Below the pieces are notes generated by a model, which was not told the DNA's origin, searched no databases, and worked only from the letters and a program-made list of their open reading frames with translations. Shown here piece by piece: positions 46,121-56,257 of a stretch of 64,000 nucleotides of DNA. Position 1 is the stretch's first letter, and every line of letters begins with the position of its first letter. Source of the stretch: Aspidapion aeneum (taxonomy: Eukaryota > Arthropoda > Insecta > Coleoptera > Brentidae). The translations under genes and the position numbers were made by a program. The stretch lies in the NCBI GenBank assembly GCA_963576565.1, contig OY755047.1:33400851-33464850 (forward strand), written 5' to 3'.

Positions 46121-47317
46121 CAAGGATGGGATGAAAAGTTTCCGGCCTAGTCTATAGCAGGCCCGATTTGCTTTTGTGTTCTGCTTATTTTGAAAGTTTA
46201 TACAGTGTGTCAATTTTAAAAGATGGAAAAAAAACGAGATAGGAGCCGTGATAAAATATTTTCATATCAAAGGGTTATCGCCTACGAAAATGAAAGCTGA
46301 ACTAATGCTACACTAAGGGACTCTGCTCCTTCCTATACCACTGTTAAAACCTGTGTATTGGACTTTAGACGTGTTTGTACTAGCACTGATGATGCTCCGT
46401 GTTCTGGCAGGCCAAAAACGGCAACTTCTGAAGAAATGATGCAAACCATTCACAAACTAATTCTAAAAGATCGCAGATTAGGACTGGAAGAGGTAGCTGA
46501 GGCTGTGAGCATATCAAAATAGCGCGTTCACCATATTTTATGTGAAGTTTTAGGTATGAGAAACCTATCCGCCCGATGGCTGCCGCGTTTGCTCACCCCA
46601 GATCAAAAGCTTGTGCATTTCAGAGGAGAATTTGGCACTGTTTAGACGTGATTTAGGGGACTTTTTGTGTAGACTTATTACGGTTGATTAAACATGGGTT
46701 TATCATTATACCCCTGAAACTAAGCAACAGTTCAAACAATGGACGCCAAAGGACGAACCAGTTCCAAAGGAGGCAGAGGCAGTACCGTCTGCTGGAAAGG
46801 TTATGGCAACGGTCTTTTGGGACGCTAAAGAGATATTCCTTATAGATTATCTCGCAAAAGAAAGAACAATAAATTCAGAGTACTACAGCGACTTATTGGA
46901 CCAGCTCATGCAGAATATAAGCGAAAAACGCCCTGGTTTGGCAAAAAAGAAAATTTTGTTTCATCAGGACAATGCACCTTGCCACAAGTCTGCTCTTGTA
47001 ATGGCTAAAATCCATCAGCTAGGCTTTGAACTGTTAAACCATCTTATTCGCCAAACCTAGCCCAGTCAGACTTTAATTTTTTTCCAAACCTAAAAAAAAT
47101 TCTTGTTGGAAAAAATATTTCTTCAGATTTAGAATTCAATGCAGCTACAAACGCCTATTTTGACGAGTTGGATAAATCAGACTTCAGTGATGGCAGTTGA
47201 ACATTGTTGGGCCAAATGTATTACCTTACAAGGAGACTATGTAGAAAAATAAATTATTATTTAGTCACTATGGTGTTGCGTTCTATGTTAGGCCGGAAAC
47301 TTTTCATCCCATCCTCG
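46121..47317 (+). mobile_element. Mariner, irritans-like, intact ends
   Basis: The terminal repeats CRAGGATGGGATGAAAAG and then TTTCCGGCCTA are inverted at both ends, with TA on each flank (46119-46120 and 47318-47319). The length of 1197 bp is near full size for a mariner. Only the transposase is decayed. Confidence 0.9.
46223..47250 (+). pseudogene. Irritans-like mariner transposase, broken
   Basis: Starts MEKKRDRSRDKIFSYQRVI. The helix-turn-helix part is followed by GRPKTATSEEMMQTIHKLIL and LEEVAEAVSISK, then a stop where the second recognition helix continues (VHHILCEVLGM). The catalytic part is in frame at 46803-47030: MATVFWDAKEIFLIDYLAKE with the second Asp, and FHQDNAPCHKS with the second of the DD34D pair. 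Frameshifts lie near 46300, 46640 and 47040 and stops interrupt the rest, so it cannot make an active enzyme. Assignment to the irritans-like lineage rests on the VFWDA and FHQDNAPCHKS blocks. It differs clearly from the three other mariner copies here. Confidence 0.85.
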
Positions 47318-47665
47318 TATAGTAAGTCATGAAGGGATTTTTTTAAAATTTACGTTTGAAAGGGGCTTGTAACTTTTTTATTTAGAATACTTTTATTTCT
47401 TCTAATATATATAATCCAACCATCAAATTGCATTTTATCTGATTGTAGAGGTGCTTTAAGACTTGTCAAGCATGGCACGCTCCTGTATAAGCGAGATAGC
47501 AAGTGACAAGTCTGATATTTGCTTAATCACTTAGTTATGTCAAATACGATCTCTCTTCATCATTTTGACCTTCATGGGTTTAAGATTTAATAATTAGAGT
47601 CAAGATTTCCTTGTAAAACGATTTTACAACAACTTGTTACTTTTCTTTTTGATGTCTTCCCCTTA

Positions 47666-48047
47666 AGCCGCATATCCATTTGTAACAAATGGCCCGTAAT
47701 GTGTCCGCGAACATGTTACGTTACGATCAGGGGAGACGGAATTCTGTTGTATGGTACGCGTAAACAATTTGACACGAGTAACTGTTACAAGCCGAACCAC
47801 CATTTGTCGGTTTCTAGCCGTCGGTCGTAGCAAAGGATTGCTACGTTACGCTCGGAAACAAGTTGGACAAGTAAATAGGTAGGGTAAAAGTTTGCGTCGT
47901 TGTATCGTAGTCTCGTTTATGAATGTTACAAGGTATTTTGGCCAAAAACAAAAATGCTTATTAATGCGAACCGTGTCGTCTTGCGCATCGAGCCGAACAT
48001 GTGCGGCGTTACGTTACGGGCCATGTGTTACAAATGGATACGCGGCT
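47666..48047. mobile_element. PIF/Harbinger-like MITE, TTA duplication
   Basis: The ends AGCCGCATATCCATTTG and AGCCGCGTATCCATTTG are inverted, followed by TAACA and GGCCCGTAA on both sides. TTA flanks each end (47663-47665 and 48048-48050), matching the 3-bp TWA preference of PIF/Harbinger elements. It is 382 bp. The ORFs inside are by-products. Confidence 0.75.
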
Positions 48048-48841
48048 TTAGAATCTTCTCTTGTTTTTCAGCCTTTTTCTTAATTACGCTCGCATCGAGT
48101 TGTCCTAATAAGGACAAAGCACGTGTTTAAGATCTACCTTTTTTAATTGCCCACAAAATTTTGATTGTTTTATAAATTTTGTATAATTATATGTGTTGTT
48201 TTTTTTAATAGCTATTCTTATATCTTGTAATATAGTATATTGTACCAAAAACAATTATTGCTGTAAAAGCTTTTAAAATTGGCCTAATAATAAGAATTAT
48301 TACTTAATTACTCGTTTGTCAACAAGTAAAGAAAAGTACGGCTTTTAAAATATACCTTTTAAAAACAACTATCTCTTAAATTTTTTATATGTTATGGTCA
48401 TCCTTTGATTATAAACAATGTACATTTTAAGATTTAACATTGTTGTATTTTAAATACGCTCTTTCTTTAGCAGCAATGGGTCTTACACACTGGCGCTTCG
48501 TTTTAACAAGCGAAAAAAGGCGTACTTTAGCATTTCTCTTTTTCACCTTAGGGTTGCATTATAAAACGTTTCTATTACCTTTTTAACTTCTTAAGTGATC
48601 TGTTTCTATCCCTCTCCTATTTTTCCACTTATAGGTTTTTATTTATACTTGTATCGAGGTGTTTACATATGGACAAAACACGCGTGTTTAAGAGGTCCCT
48701 TTTAAATAATTGGTTATAAATATTTCTTTTTATTAAAAAGATCGTATATTCGTGTACTGTTTCTTTTGAAATTTTCCTGGACGTTAGTTTGCTATTTTTG
48801 TCTCTTTTTGAAGAATTACTTTTCCTGTAGCTAAACGAAGA
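48048..48841. other. No gene recognised; diverged repeats
   Basis: Blocks at 48080-48135 (CTCGCATCGAGT, GGACAAAGCACGTGTTTAAGA) recur at about 48645-48700 (TTGTATCGAGGTG, GGACAAAACACGCGTGTTTAAGA). The rest is AT-rich. Confidence 0.45.
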
Positions 48842-49375
48842 TCATTCGTATCCTTATGATCGACACTGGATACAGTAAAAACCATATAGTATCATTAGGT
48901 TTCCAACAAAAGCATGCAATTATCGATATAATTAAATGCCCATAGGGGTGTTTTCTCTCGGAGTAGTTGTTTCTGTTGATTTCACAAAGCTTATGTTCTA
49001 CACGGCGGCCGACCTGAGGGAGATCTACAAGGCCAAAACCCGTCGTGGATTGGCATTGATCACTGTGTCTATAATTTGTCAGAGCATGTTTCTAACAAGG
49101 ATAATTTGTGTCCGTATGATCGATGTTGGCGAAAGTTAAAACCACATAGTTTATTAAGTTTGCAACAAAAGCATTTAATCAAATGTATTATTCAATTCTG
49201 GTAGGGGTATTTTCCCTCGGAGTAGTTGGTGTGGTTCGATTTCACACAGCTTATGCTCTACACGGAACTATCTTTTGCATGCATCTGAGAAGGGTCCTAT
49301 AAGGCCGAAACTGGTTGCAGATGGGCTATAGCTGTTAGGACGCGTTCCAATGAAAAATAATTCATATCCTTGTAA
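48842..49375 (+). repeat. Tandem repeat, two units of 258 bp plus start of a third
   Basis: The units start at TCATTCGTATCCTTATGATCG (48843), ATTTGTGTCCGTATGATCG (about 49101) and ATTCATATCCTTGTAATCG (about 49359). They share CCACATAGT, GCAACAAAAGCAT, CTCGGAGTAGTTG and CTTATGYTCTACACGG. It is non-coding. Confidence 0.8.
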
Positions 49376-49890
49376 TCGACGTTGTAGAGGTTATATGTGA
49401 GATGCCCATAGCTTGAAAAATATTTTTTCTTGACCAGTAACGAACAACGGAAGGACTATAACGGCCATGAATTGAAAAGGAACTTTCGTCTGTAAAACAA
49501 ATATTTTTAATAAAATTTACATCCCGATTCGCTTTTTCAATCATGGTTTCACAAAACTCCATCTCCTTGAGTGCGTTTTTTTACTTTAAAAGTCCAATAC
49601 TCATGTCGTAAAATGTTTCGGAGGGTAAAGGGTGAAATATCATCGTCCATATCATTGGCAACTGACTTACTGGAACAAAAAGGCAAAGCTTCTGCTGCGG
49701 CACAAAACATAGTTTCGCGCTGATCCATTTCCTCTCCCATTTCACGAACAGGAGGCGTCTCTCCACCACTGCTTTTGTAGCAGAAATTAACACATCCTGT
49801 GCGTTAGACACTATTTTTTGGATCCTACTATTGCTTAAAATATCCCTTCCCTCAAACGCGACAACAAATAAATTTGCCACATCTTACTTT
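49362..49890 (-). pseudogene. Tc1/mariner-superfamily (IS630-like) transposase remnant
   Basis: The minus-strand segments in order are: an N-terminal part (MANLFVVAFEGRDILSNSRI, then SNAQDVLISATKAV); after a frameshift, SKSVANDMDDDISPFTLRNI, a helix-turn-helix-like stretch; and after another frameshift MEFCETMIEKANRDVNFIKN followed by ICFTDESSFSIHGRY and VVRYWSRKN. FTDESSF carries the first catalytic Asp of the DDE/D fold, and the YWSR(K/E)N block is common in insect IS630/mariner-type enzymes. The second half of the catalytic domain is missing. It abuts the tandem repeat at 48842-49375. It belongs to neither mariner lineage above. Confidence 0.65.
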
Positions 49891-50218
49891 TCATCTGTAC
49901 ATCTGTACTTTTTCCTGAACGCTAGAATTTGCGTAAAAAATAAATACCCACTTCTCACCTGTTTTGCTGCACACGACGGAATGATGAAAAACTTCGTGAA
50001 GAAGAAAGGTCACGATGCATTCTCCTACTTTCCGACTACCAGCCCGAATACAGGTCTAAAACAGCAAAAAATATTTTAAGACACCACCCAAAATATATTT
50101 TTCTCTCTTTTACTTCCCTCTTCTATACATTAAGCACAGCAAGCAGCTATGAATCCTATAGCTTTTAAACATACTGTATCTCTTCGTTTATAGGTAAAAA
50201 AAGCAGGGTGCGGCGATA
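49891..50218. other. No feature recognised
   Basis: A plus-strand ORF at 49831-50079 overlaps the transposase remnant antisense and has no motif. Confidence 0.35.
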
Positions 50219-52016
50219 CCCAAGTAACATTATTACCACTCAAGGTTTTATTAATTTGGTTCCTAGGTTATTTAGAGGGTGCTGTTATGGGTTTTAGGAT
50301 CAATTTGGATACATAAAGGTAATTCATATTGCCAATTACCTAAAGAGGTGTTATACAACCAAAAAGTGATTTATAAAGGGATTATAATAAAACTGATATT
50401 CCTTCTGTACCTCTTAGATACTTTGGGTTTTATTGATGTCTGATTTATAAAGATGGTCCTATAAAACCCTTTTCCTAAAGTTTTTAAAAATAAATAAATA
50501 TAAACTTTGGTCATTTAGTTTTTTTCATTACTTTAGGTTATTACAAAAGTGTTTTATAATAGAGCTGAAAGGTTACCTTATATCCTTTTGTTTTTATAGT
50601 TACCAGTAGTCTAAAATAAATATGATTAGATAGGCGGCCATATAGAACCAAGATTCCTCAAGGTTTTTAAGAGTGGTAAATATAAACTTTAGACTTTTGG
50701 TTTTTGCCATTACTTTTAGGCATTTTAAAAAGGTTTTATAGGAAGGCTTAAAGGTAAACTTAACTCTTTTGTATTTATAGTTACCCATAGCTGTATATTA
50801 AATATTATTTAAATAGGCGGCCATATAAAACCTTGTTTCCTTAAGCGTTCTAACAGAAGTAAGTAAATACTTTCGTATTTTATTTTTTTTAGGTATTTCT
50901 GGTAAAAATATTAGATATACCTAGGTACAGATTGGTACCTACCTATTGCAAGATTGATTATTTAAAGCCCAATAATTAATAATTGTTGAATTTCCGTCCT
51001 CCTGGGTAGTACACCCAGGCCTAGATAAGGCCTGTTTAGACGGCCAATATAAGAGGTTGCTCTCCAACCTGCAGGCACAACGAATATCATTGCACTGGCC
51101 CTCTCGATTATGTCGAAATTGCACGATAAAAAACATTTAAAAGTGTTAATTATACGCTTTTAAAACCTAAAAAATAAATACCAAAAAATTTAAGTGAGGT
51201 TATGTTGCCTATGTTTACTTTGTTCTTTTTTGTTGGTTTCATAAGGGTACTCAAAAATCCTTGTTGCGATACAGTAACAAATAAAACCAAGTTACCACTA
51301 TAAAACCATAATGGCGTATATAATTTTATTTAAAAAATATTCTAAAGAGAAAATATTTATCTAGTCGTTTTAGCAGTGTTTTTTAACAATAATTTTACTT
51401 TAATTTTGATTTATAAAACCAAACAGACTTTTTTAATGGTGAATAGTGTAAATTATTTTATTTTTATTTTAAATATTTGTTATCAAAAATCTATTAAAAA
51501 GTATTTTTGAGATGGAGCGCTTGTTTTGAGAGCTTGTCAGATACGATTTTATCAGAAAGATAAATTTGGGAGGCAATTTGATCATCAACAAAACGACAAA
51601 CTCGGTGTATTTGTATATGATAAAATAATTTTGGGACTCGCCATAGCTTTTATAGGAAGACTTCTTTACTCTGAAGGTATTATGGTATTCAACAGAATCG
51701 CTAGGATACCAAATTACCAAATCTAGTTTTATAATAGGATAGAGGACGTTTTTGAGTTGCTTTTAGAACCTGGCATAATAGCTTTAGGCTCTAAAAGGTT
51801 CTATACTGTTGGAACCGCTAGAGAGCGAAGCTGGAGTTTATTTCTTATGGTTTTATAGTGAGTTTAATACATAGGTTGCCACCACCAATTTAGGAGGTCT
51901 AAGGGGTATATTAGGGTAATGGGAACGTGCTAGCGAGCAAACATTGAAACTAATGGTTTTAAGGAAAGGCTGGCAACCTTTTAGCTTCTGCTATAAATAA
52001 AGAAATGTTACTTGGG
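50219..52016. mobile_element. Element with CCCAAGTAACATT ends and TA duplication
   Basis: CCCAAGTAACAT at 50219 and its complement ending at 52016 are flanked by TA (50217-50218 and 52017-52018). The 1.8-kb interior has no recognisable transposase. It holds the tandem repeat at 50440-50900, and its many GGTTTTATA and TATAAAACC motifs give it repeated short inverted blocks. Confidence 0.65.
50440..50900 (+). repeat. Tandem repeat, about 2.5 units of 180 bp
   Basis: The units start near GATGGTCCTATAAAACCC (50451), GGCGGCCATATAGAACC (50633) and GGCGGCCATATAAAACC (50815). They share TAAATATAAACTTT, CATTACTTTAGG, AAGGTTTTATA and TTATAGTTACC. Confidence 0.75.
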
Positions 52017-54511
52017 TAATAATTTATTCGTATCCGCCAATAACTTTTTGTTTGCGTTGGTCCAAGAAGCTTACAGAAAAAATATATTTCAAATATTTTT
52101 AGTTGTTCTTCATTCGCTTTTGAAGTGTCCATGAATCGCACCCCATGATTTTTGTTTTAGGGATCTCGTTAGAATAATTTACAAGGGCAGTTTTTGGTGA
52201 GCGTAAAATAAATTTTTTCCATTGATTTATTCATACAATACATTTTTTATTGAGGGATTTCATTTAATTAGCTTTAAATTTTACTAATATTAAACTGTTT
52301 CAGTTAAACAAAATATAATCTCGCCAATGTTATTAAATTTATTAAATCAGATCTGTCAATTTATCAAGTTAGTTAAGTACATTTTAGTTAAATTTATAAT
52401 ATAAATATACATATCAACGTTTATGCAAGCAAATATTAATAATTTACAAATAATAAAAAAACACTTTGAAATTTTGTTTTAATCTAAAGAGTGATTATCA
52501 CATCCACTAAGGCATAATTTTGATATTTTAATTCAGTCGTAGCTAATCCAATAGTTTAAATGCTTCTACTCGTTTGAGCCTTTGTATTAGCTAATTTATT
52601 ATCTATTTATTTTTTTCTAATTTTTTTAATATTTCGCAAACAGTTTTTATTTTTGATTGTTGGTGGTAAGCACTATGTTTTAATAAATCAAGAAGCTCTC
52701 TTATTACTTTGTTTTGAAATCTTTAAATAATATCAGCGTTTGATATTTTCATACAGCTCCAATGAATACTGGTTTGTCCAGTACAGTTTTCTCACTTGCT
52801 TATCTAGCATTTTTTTAAATATTATTTTACACCAAGCTAGTAGCAAAATAAAAATGTTTGGGCCTCCGGAAAAGTCTGGTCTTCTCACGTATAACTTTTT
52901 TTTCGGGAAAGATAACCCCCCACGCTTTCTTTTGAAAGCCTATGAAGAATGGAAAACAATAAAATATTTTTTTGACATATGTTAAAAAAATGACTACATG
53001 TTTTTCTTTTTCAGAAAAAAAAAACAAAGTTAAAAACAAATTATTATTGCACATTTAGTAGTCGTATATAAAAAAATTGTTTTTCTTTTTTTAAACACAC
53101 ATATACACAGGTAAAAACTATATATGTATATATTTATTTTTTACATTTTAATTAATATATATCAAAAAAATTATTTCGATATTTTGTGTGCTAGTAAATC
53201 AGCCAATTTTTTTTGCATCAAAATTAAAGTTCGTCAAAAAAATCTCAGTTGATGTGTAATAATATAAACCCGCTAGAAGTATCTTTCCATTTAAGGTTGT
53301 CACCCTGTATATTGTTACTGTAATATGATTAATAGATTTTTTGTAGCATGCTTTGATTTTATTTCGGCAAAAAAATTTTACTTTAATTTAGTTTTAACAT
53401 TTCGAACTTTAGAAGACACTTAGGGTCCCTCTCAACGACTTTTTTGTCATTACTTAGGTTAACGCGTTTCTTAATATAATCATAATATGACGTAATAAAG
53501 AACACTTAAGGCTAAGTAACGAAAAAAAAAGTCGGTGCGATGGGCTATTAACTACTTTATGACAAAAGTAAATAATTAGCACAAATATTTTTAGTTTGGC
53601 AAGCTGCTTTATAAAAAATTATCTACAACATTATTATTCTTTCATTATCTTTCCTTACTTTGGTTTTCTTGGATTTTGCCTTGCATGAACAATAACGCTA
53701 AAAATTTTAGTTGATAGTTGGTTGTTGGGGTAGGACAAATACATTCATGCAAATGTTTAAATGATTGCAAGCATTTCAGTTAGTTATTAATTATATTATT
53801 AAGATTAAATCGTAATCAGTGCTTTTATTTTCTAGTAGCTGCAATCATCAAAAATAACAAAACTGCCTTCACAATGCCACTTTATTACTTCAATGTTGAT
53901 ATTGGTAACATATGCTTCCTATTCCTTACATAATTCATTAATTATTTTAATTATTTTAATAATTTTAACTTGTATTACGTCATCCTTGTAAATGATAGTG
54001 TCTTTCTAACTTCATTTTAATTTTTTTTTTGTGTAACCCTTGGACGAAGGAATTACTATAGTTGATACTGTATTCAAGTGACACCGGGTCATTAAAACCT
54101 TGATGGGCGGGAAGGGAGTAGAGGGGTACATACAGTGGCATGCACTTCGTTTAATTTTTTTATTGATATTGATTCCCAAAATGTGTAACGTGTCATTTTT
54201 ACGTTTAAGGCAACGTTACATATTTGTTTGTTTAGGTGGATAATCAAGGCTCTTCGACTCGTCTTTCTGTACACAAATTAAGGGTATTTTATAGAGCTAG
54301 GTTTGGAGGTTATATAGTGTCCAAAAAGTTACCTTATAAAGGAGACATTCCATCGAATTACTGTGGACACTACGCACATCGCATTATCTGGACATCGTAA
54401 TTGGAATTTAGGATCACAGGTTTCGGGAAAATCACATTAAAACTTTTGATTGTTTTGTTTATTTCTGTAGTTTCGTCGTTTACTTGACGTTCATAAAGTT
54501 AAACAGCTGTT
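52017..54511. other. AT-rich sequence, no gene recognised
   Basis: Mostly low-complexity AT. The block 53690-53830 (GGTTGTTGGGGTAGGACAAA) is an inverted copy of 28375-28450. TTAAGGTTGTCACCCTGTATA at 53293-53311 resembles a Tc1/mariner-type end but has no partner. Confidence 0.4.
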
Positions 54512-54685
54512 ATGCTGGGGAATGGCGGCGTTGCCGCACCACAAATGGTTTCAGTAACAGGAAGGAAACATTTAGATGAACATTTCATTCCCTTACGTTT
54601 ATTTTCGAGGATATTGGGACAACCCGAACCTCATATCCTTCACGGATTAACTAGTTTTGATAGTACGAAAACATATTTGGGTTGA
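54512..54685 (+). CDS. Candidate short ORF or exon (57 codons), unidentified
   Basis: The ORF runs from ATG at 54512 to TGA at 54683. It contains MLGNGGVAAPQMVSVTGRKH, LDEHFIPLRLFSRILGQPEP and HILHGLTSFDSTKTYLG. Codon use is less AT-biased than the surroundings and the peptide is mixed and protein-like, unlike most chance ORFs here. No family is recognised. It lies about 1 kb upstream of the putative exon at 55643 and could be a separate exon, a small gene or chance. No flanking splice sites of good quality were found. Confidence 0.25.
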   Translation: MLGNGGVAAPQMVSVTGRKHLDEHFIPLRLFSRILGQPEPHILHGLTSFDSTKTYLG

Positions 54686-55499
54686 CCAGTAACAACCGAG
54701 GCTCCGCCCCTTTGATATCTTTATTAATTTGATGAGGAGAAGATAAAATAAATACGAGTTATGCACTTTTGTGAATGGGAGATAAACGAGGGATAAAAAC
54801 CAAGACTAAAAGAATAGACGAAATCGTGTGGGTTGGCATCTGAACACTCTTGTGCCTTTCAGCAGTAGTTCAGTGTGTATTTTTGGGTTCAGGTTCAGAA
54901 ACAACTTTATTACTTTAGAAATGTTTTACAAAAATGACGTTAAACCATATGAATATTAGAGAAAACATTTATAAAGAGCGAAGGAAACTTTTGACTAAGA
55001 CTGTAACTGGAGTGCAACTAAATTCTGCGCTCAGTATAACTTTACTCATATGGGAATTGGTTGAGTGTTCGAATATTCCTGGGTTTGATGCATGCCCTGG
55101 TCTTCAGAATTGATTTTACAGTTGATGGTTTCAATGCTGAGCTTCTTACAGTCCGGTAGGCAAATGTTCGGTCTATGTATGGAGGGTGTCTCGACGTCCT
55201 TGTTATAAAAATTTCAACCGTGGAAATAGATCCGACAACACCTCAATGTGCGTTTTACCTAATTTCAATGTCCCCTTGGTCGGTGCTGGCCCCTATATAC
55301 CGGTATGGAACTATTGCTGTATTTCCTCATTGGTTAGTTTGAAAACCGCGGGTCTTTTCTTTCAGTCGTGTCGTTTTACTGTCATTTACAAAACGGTTTC
55401 CGGCCCCTTCATTTTTTTGTGTTCTCAACGGCGTGCCTGGTCTCTTGCTAACGAATTTTGGCTGGGTCGACAACAGTTTCTGGGATCGCCTTTGTTTTT

Positions 55500-56140
55500 G
55501 GTTTTTGGCACTGCAGCGAATTGCAGGAGATATCCCAGAAACTGTAGAAGTGAGTCCGTCGTGTCTAGGGTAATCTAGAGTGACGCTCGCACCCTTTTAA
55601 GGGGATTTTAAGTCGGCCTACGCCATTTGTACGGGGAAGAGCATGGGTAAGTCGATTTTATTTTTTTTTTATTTTTTTTATTATTTGAGTACTCTTCAAG
55701 ATAATATTTGCCTCTCAAATTGTAATTATTTTTCGTGTGAAATGTACTTTTTTTTTGACAAAAGACGTGGGGAATTTTTGGCGTTTTTATATTTTTCTTT
55801 TAACCACGTGTTGGATAAAAACTATATATTGTTTTTCTCCTTTGTCTACAGCCCTGTCCATTCCATCGACAGCGGTGCTGGACGCTGGTGGGAAGCCGGA
55901 CGAGCCAGTTGTAACCCTGGGAAAGGTACGTTAGGCTTATTTTAGTTCATCTGTTTAAATCTACTTTATTTTATTGAGTCGACATGGGGTTCTCGATTTA
56001 AGTTACTGTGTAGGGGAACTTCGTGCAAAATTGACGAATTCCAGGAAACTGAAACATTTCATTTTCCACAGGGTTCTACGCTCGGGCAAGAATCTCACAA
56101 CCTTTCTACAACCATGTGCTGCCCTAGTACCATGTGCTAA
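55500..56140 (+). CDS. Putative gene start: ATG exon plus spliced exon, unidentified
   Basis: ATG at 55643 is followed after one base by a strong donor (G|GTAAGT at 55647). The next exon is 55852-55925, with a pyrimidine-rich acceptor TCTCCTTTGTCTACAG and donor AAAG|GTACGT. The join reads MALSIPSTAVLDAGGKPDEP then VVTLGK, 26 codons ending in phase 0. The exon is GC-rich in an AT-rich setting, with codon-like third positions. A possible third exon starts at 56072 after CATTTTCCACAG and would add 22 codons to a stop at 56138. Alternatively the gene continues beyond the window. The 5' untranslated part probably lies upstream (GC-richer sequence 55180-55642). The protein is not recognised. Confidence 0.45.
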
Positions 56141-56257
56141 GGGATCTTTAGGGGAGGCGCGGGCAAACCAGGAGCAGCAGTAGCAGTGAGGAGGTGTCTG
56201 GACAACTCCAGGTTTACAAACTAGAACACACATTTATACATAAAATAATCAAGGACC

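Noticed and set aside
47892..48130. ORFs of 63 and 76 codons
   Set aside because: They overlap the PIF/Harbinger-like MITE and each other.
53293..53311. Lone Tc1/mariner-like end GTTGTCACCCTGTATA
   Set aside because: No inverted partner within several kilobases, so an element cannot be bounded.
55186..55578. 130-codon ORF, among the longest in the window
   Set aside because: No domain is recognisable, the composition is Cys/Phe/Arg-rich as in a chance frame, and it ends before the better supported ATG exon; probably untranslated leader or upstream sequence.
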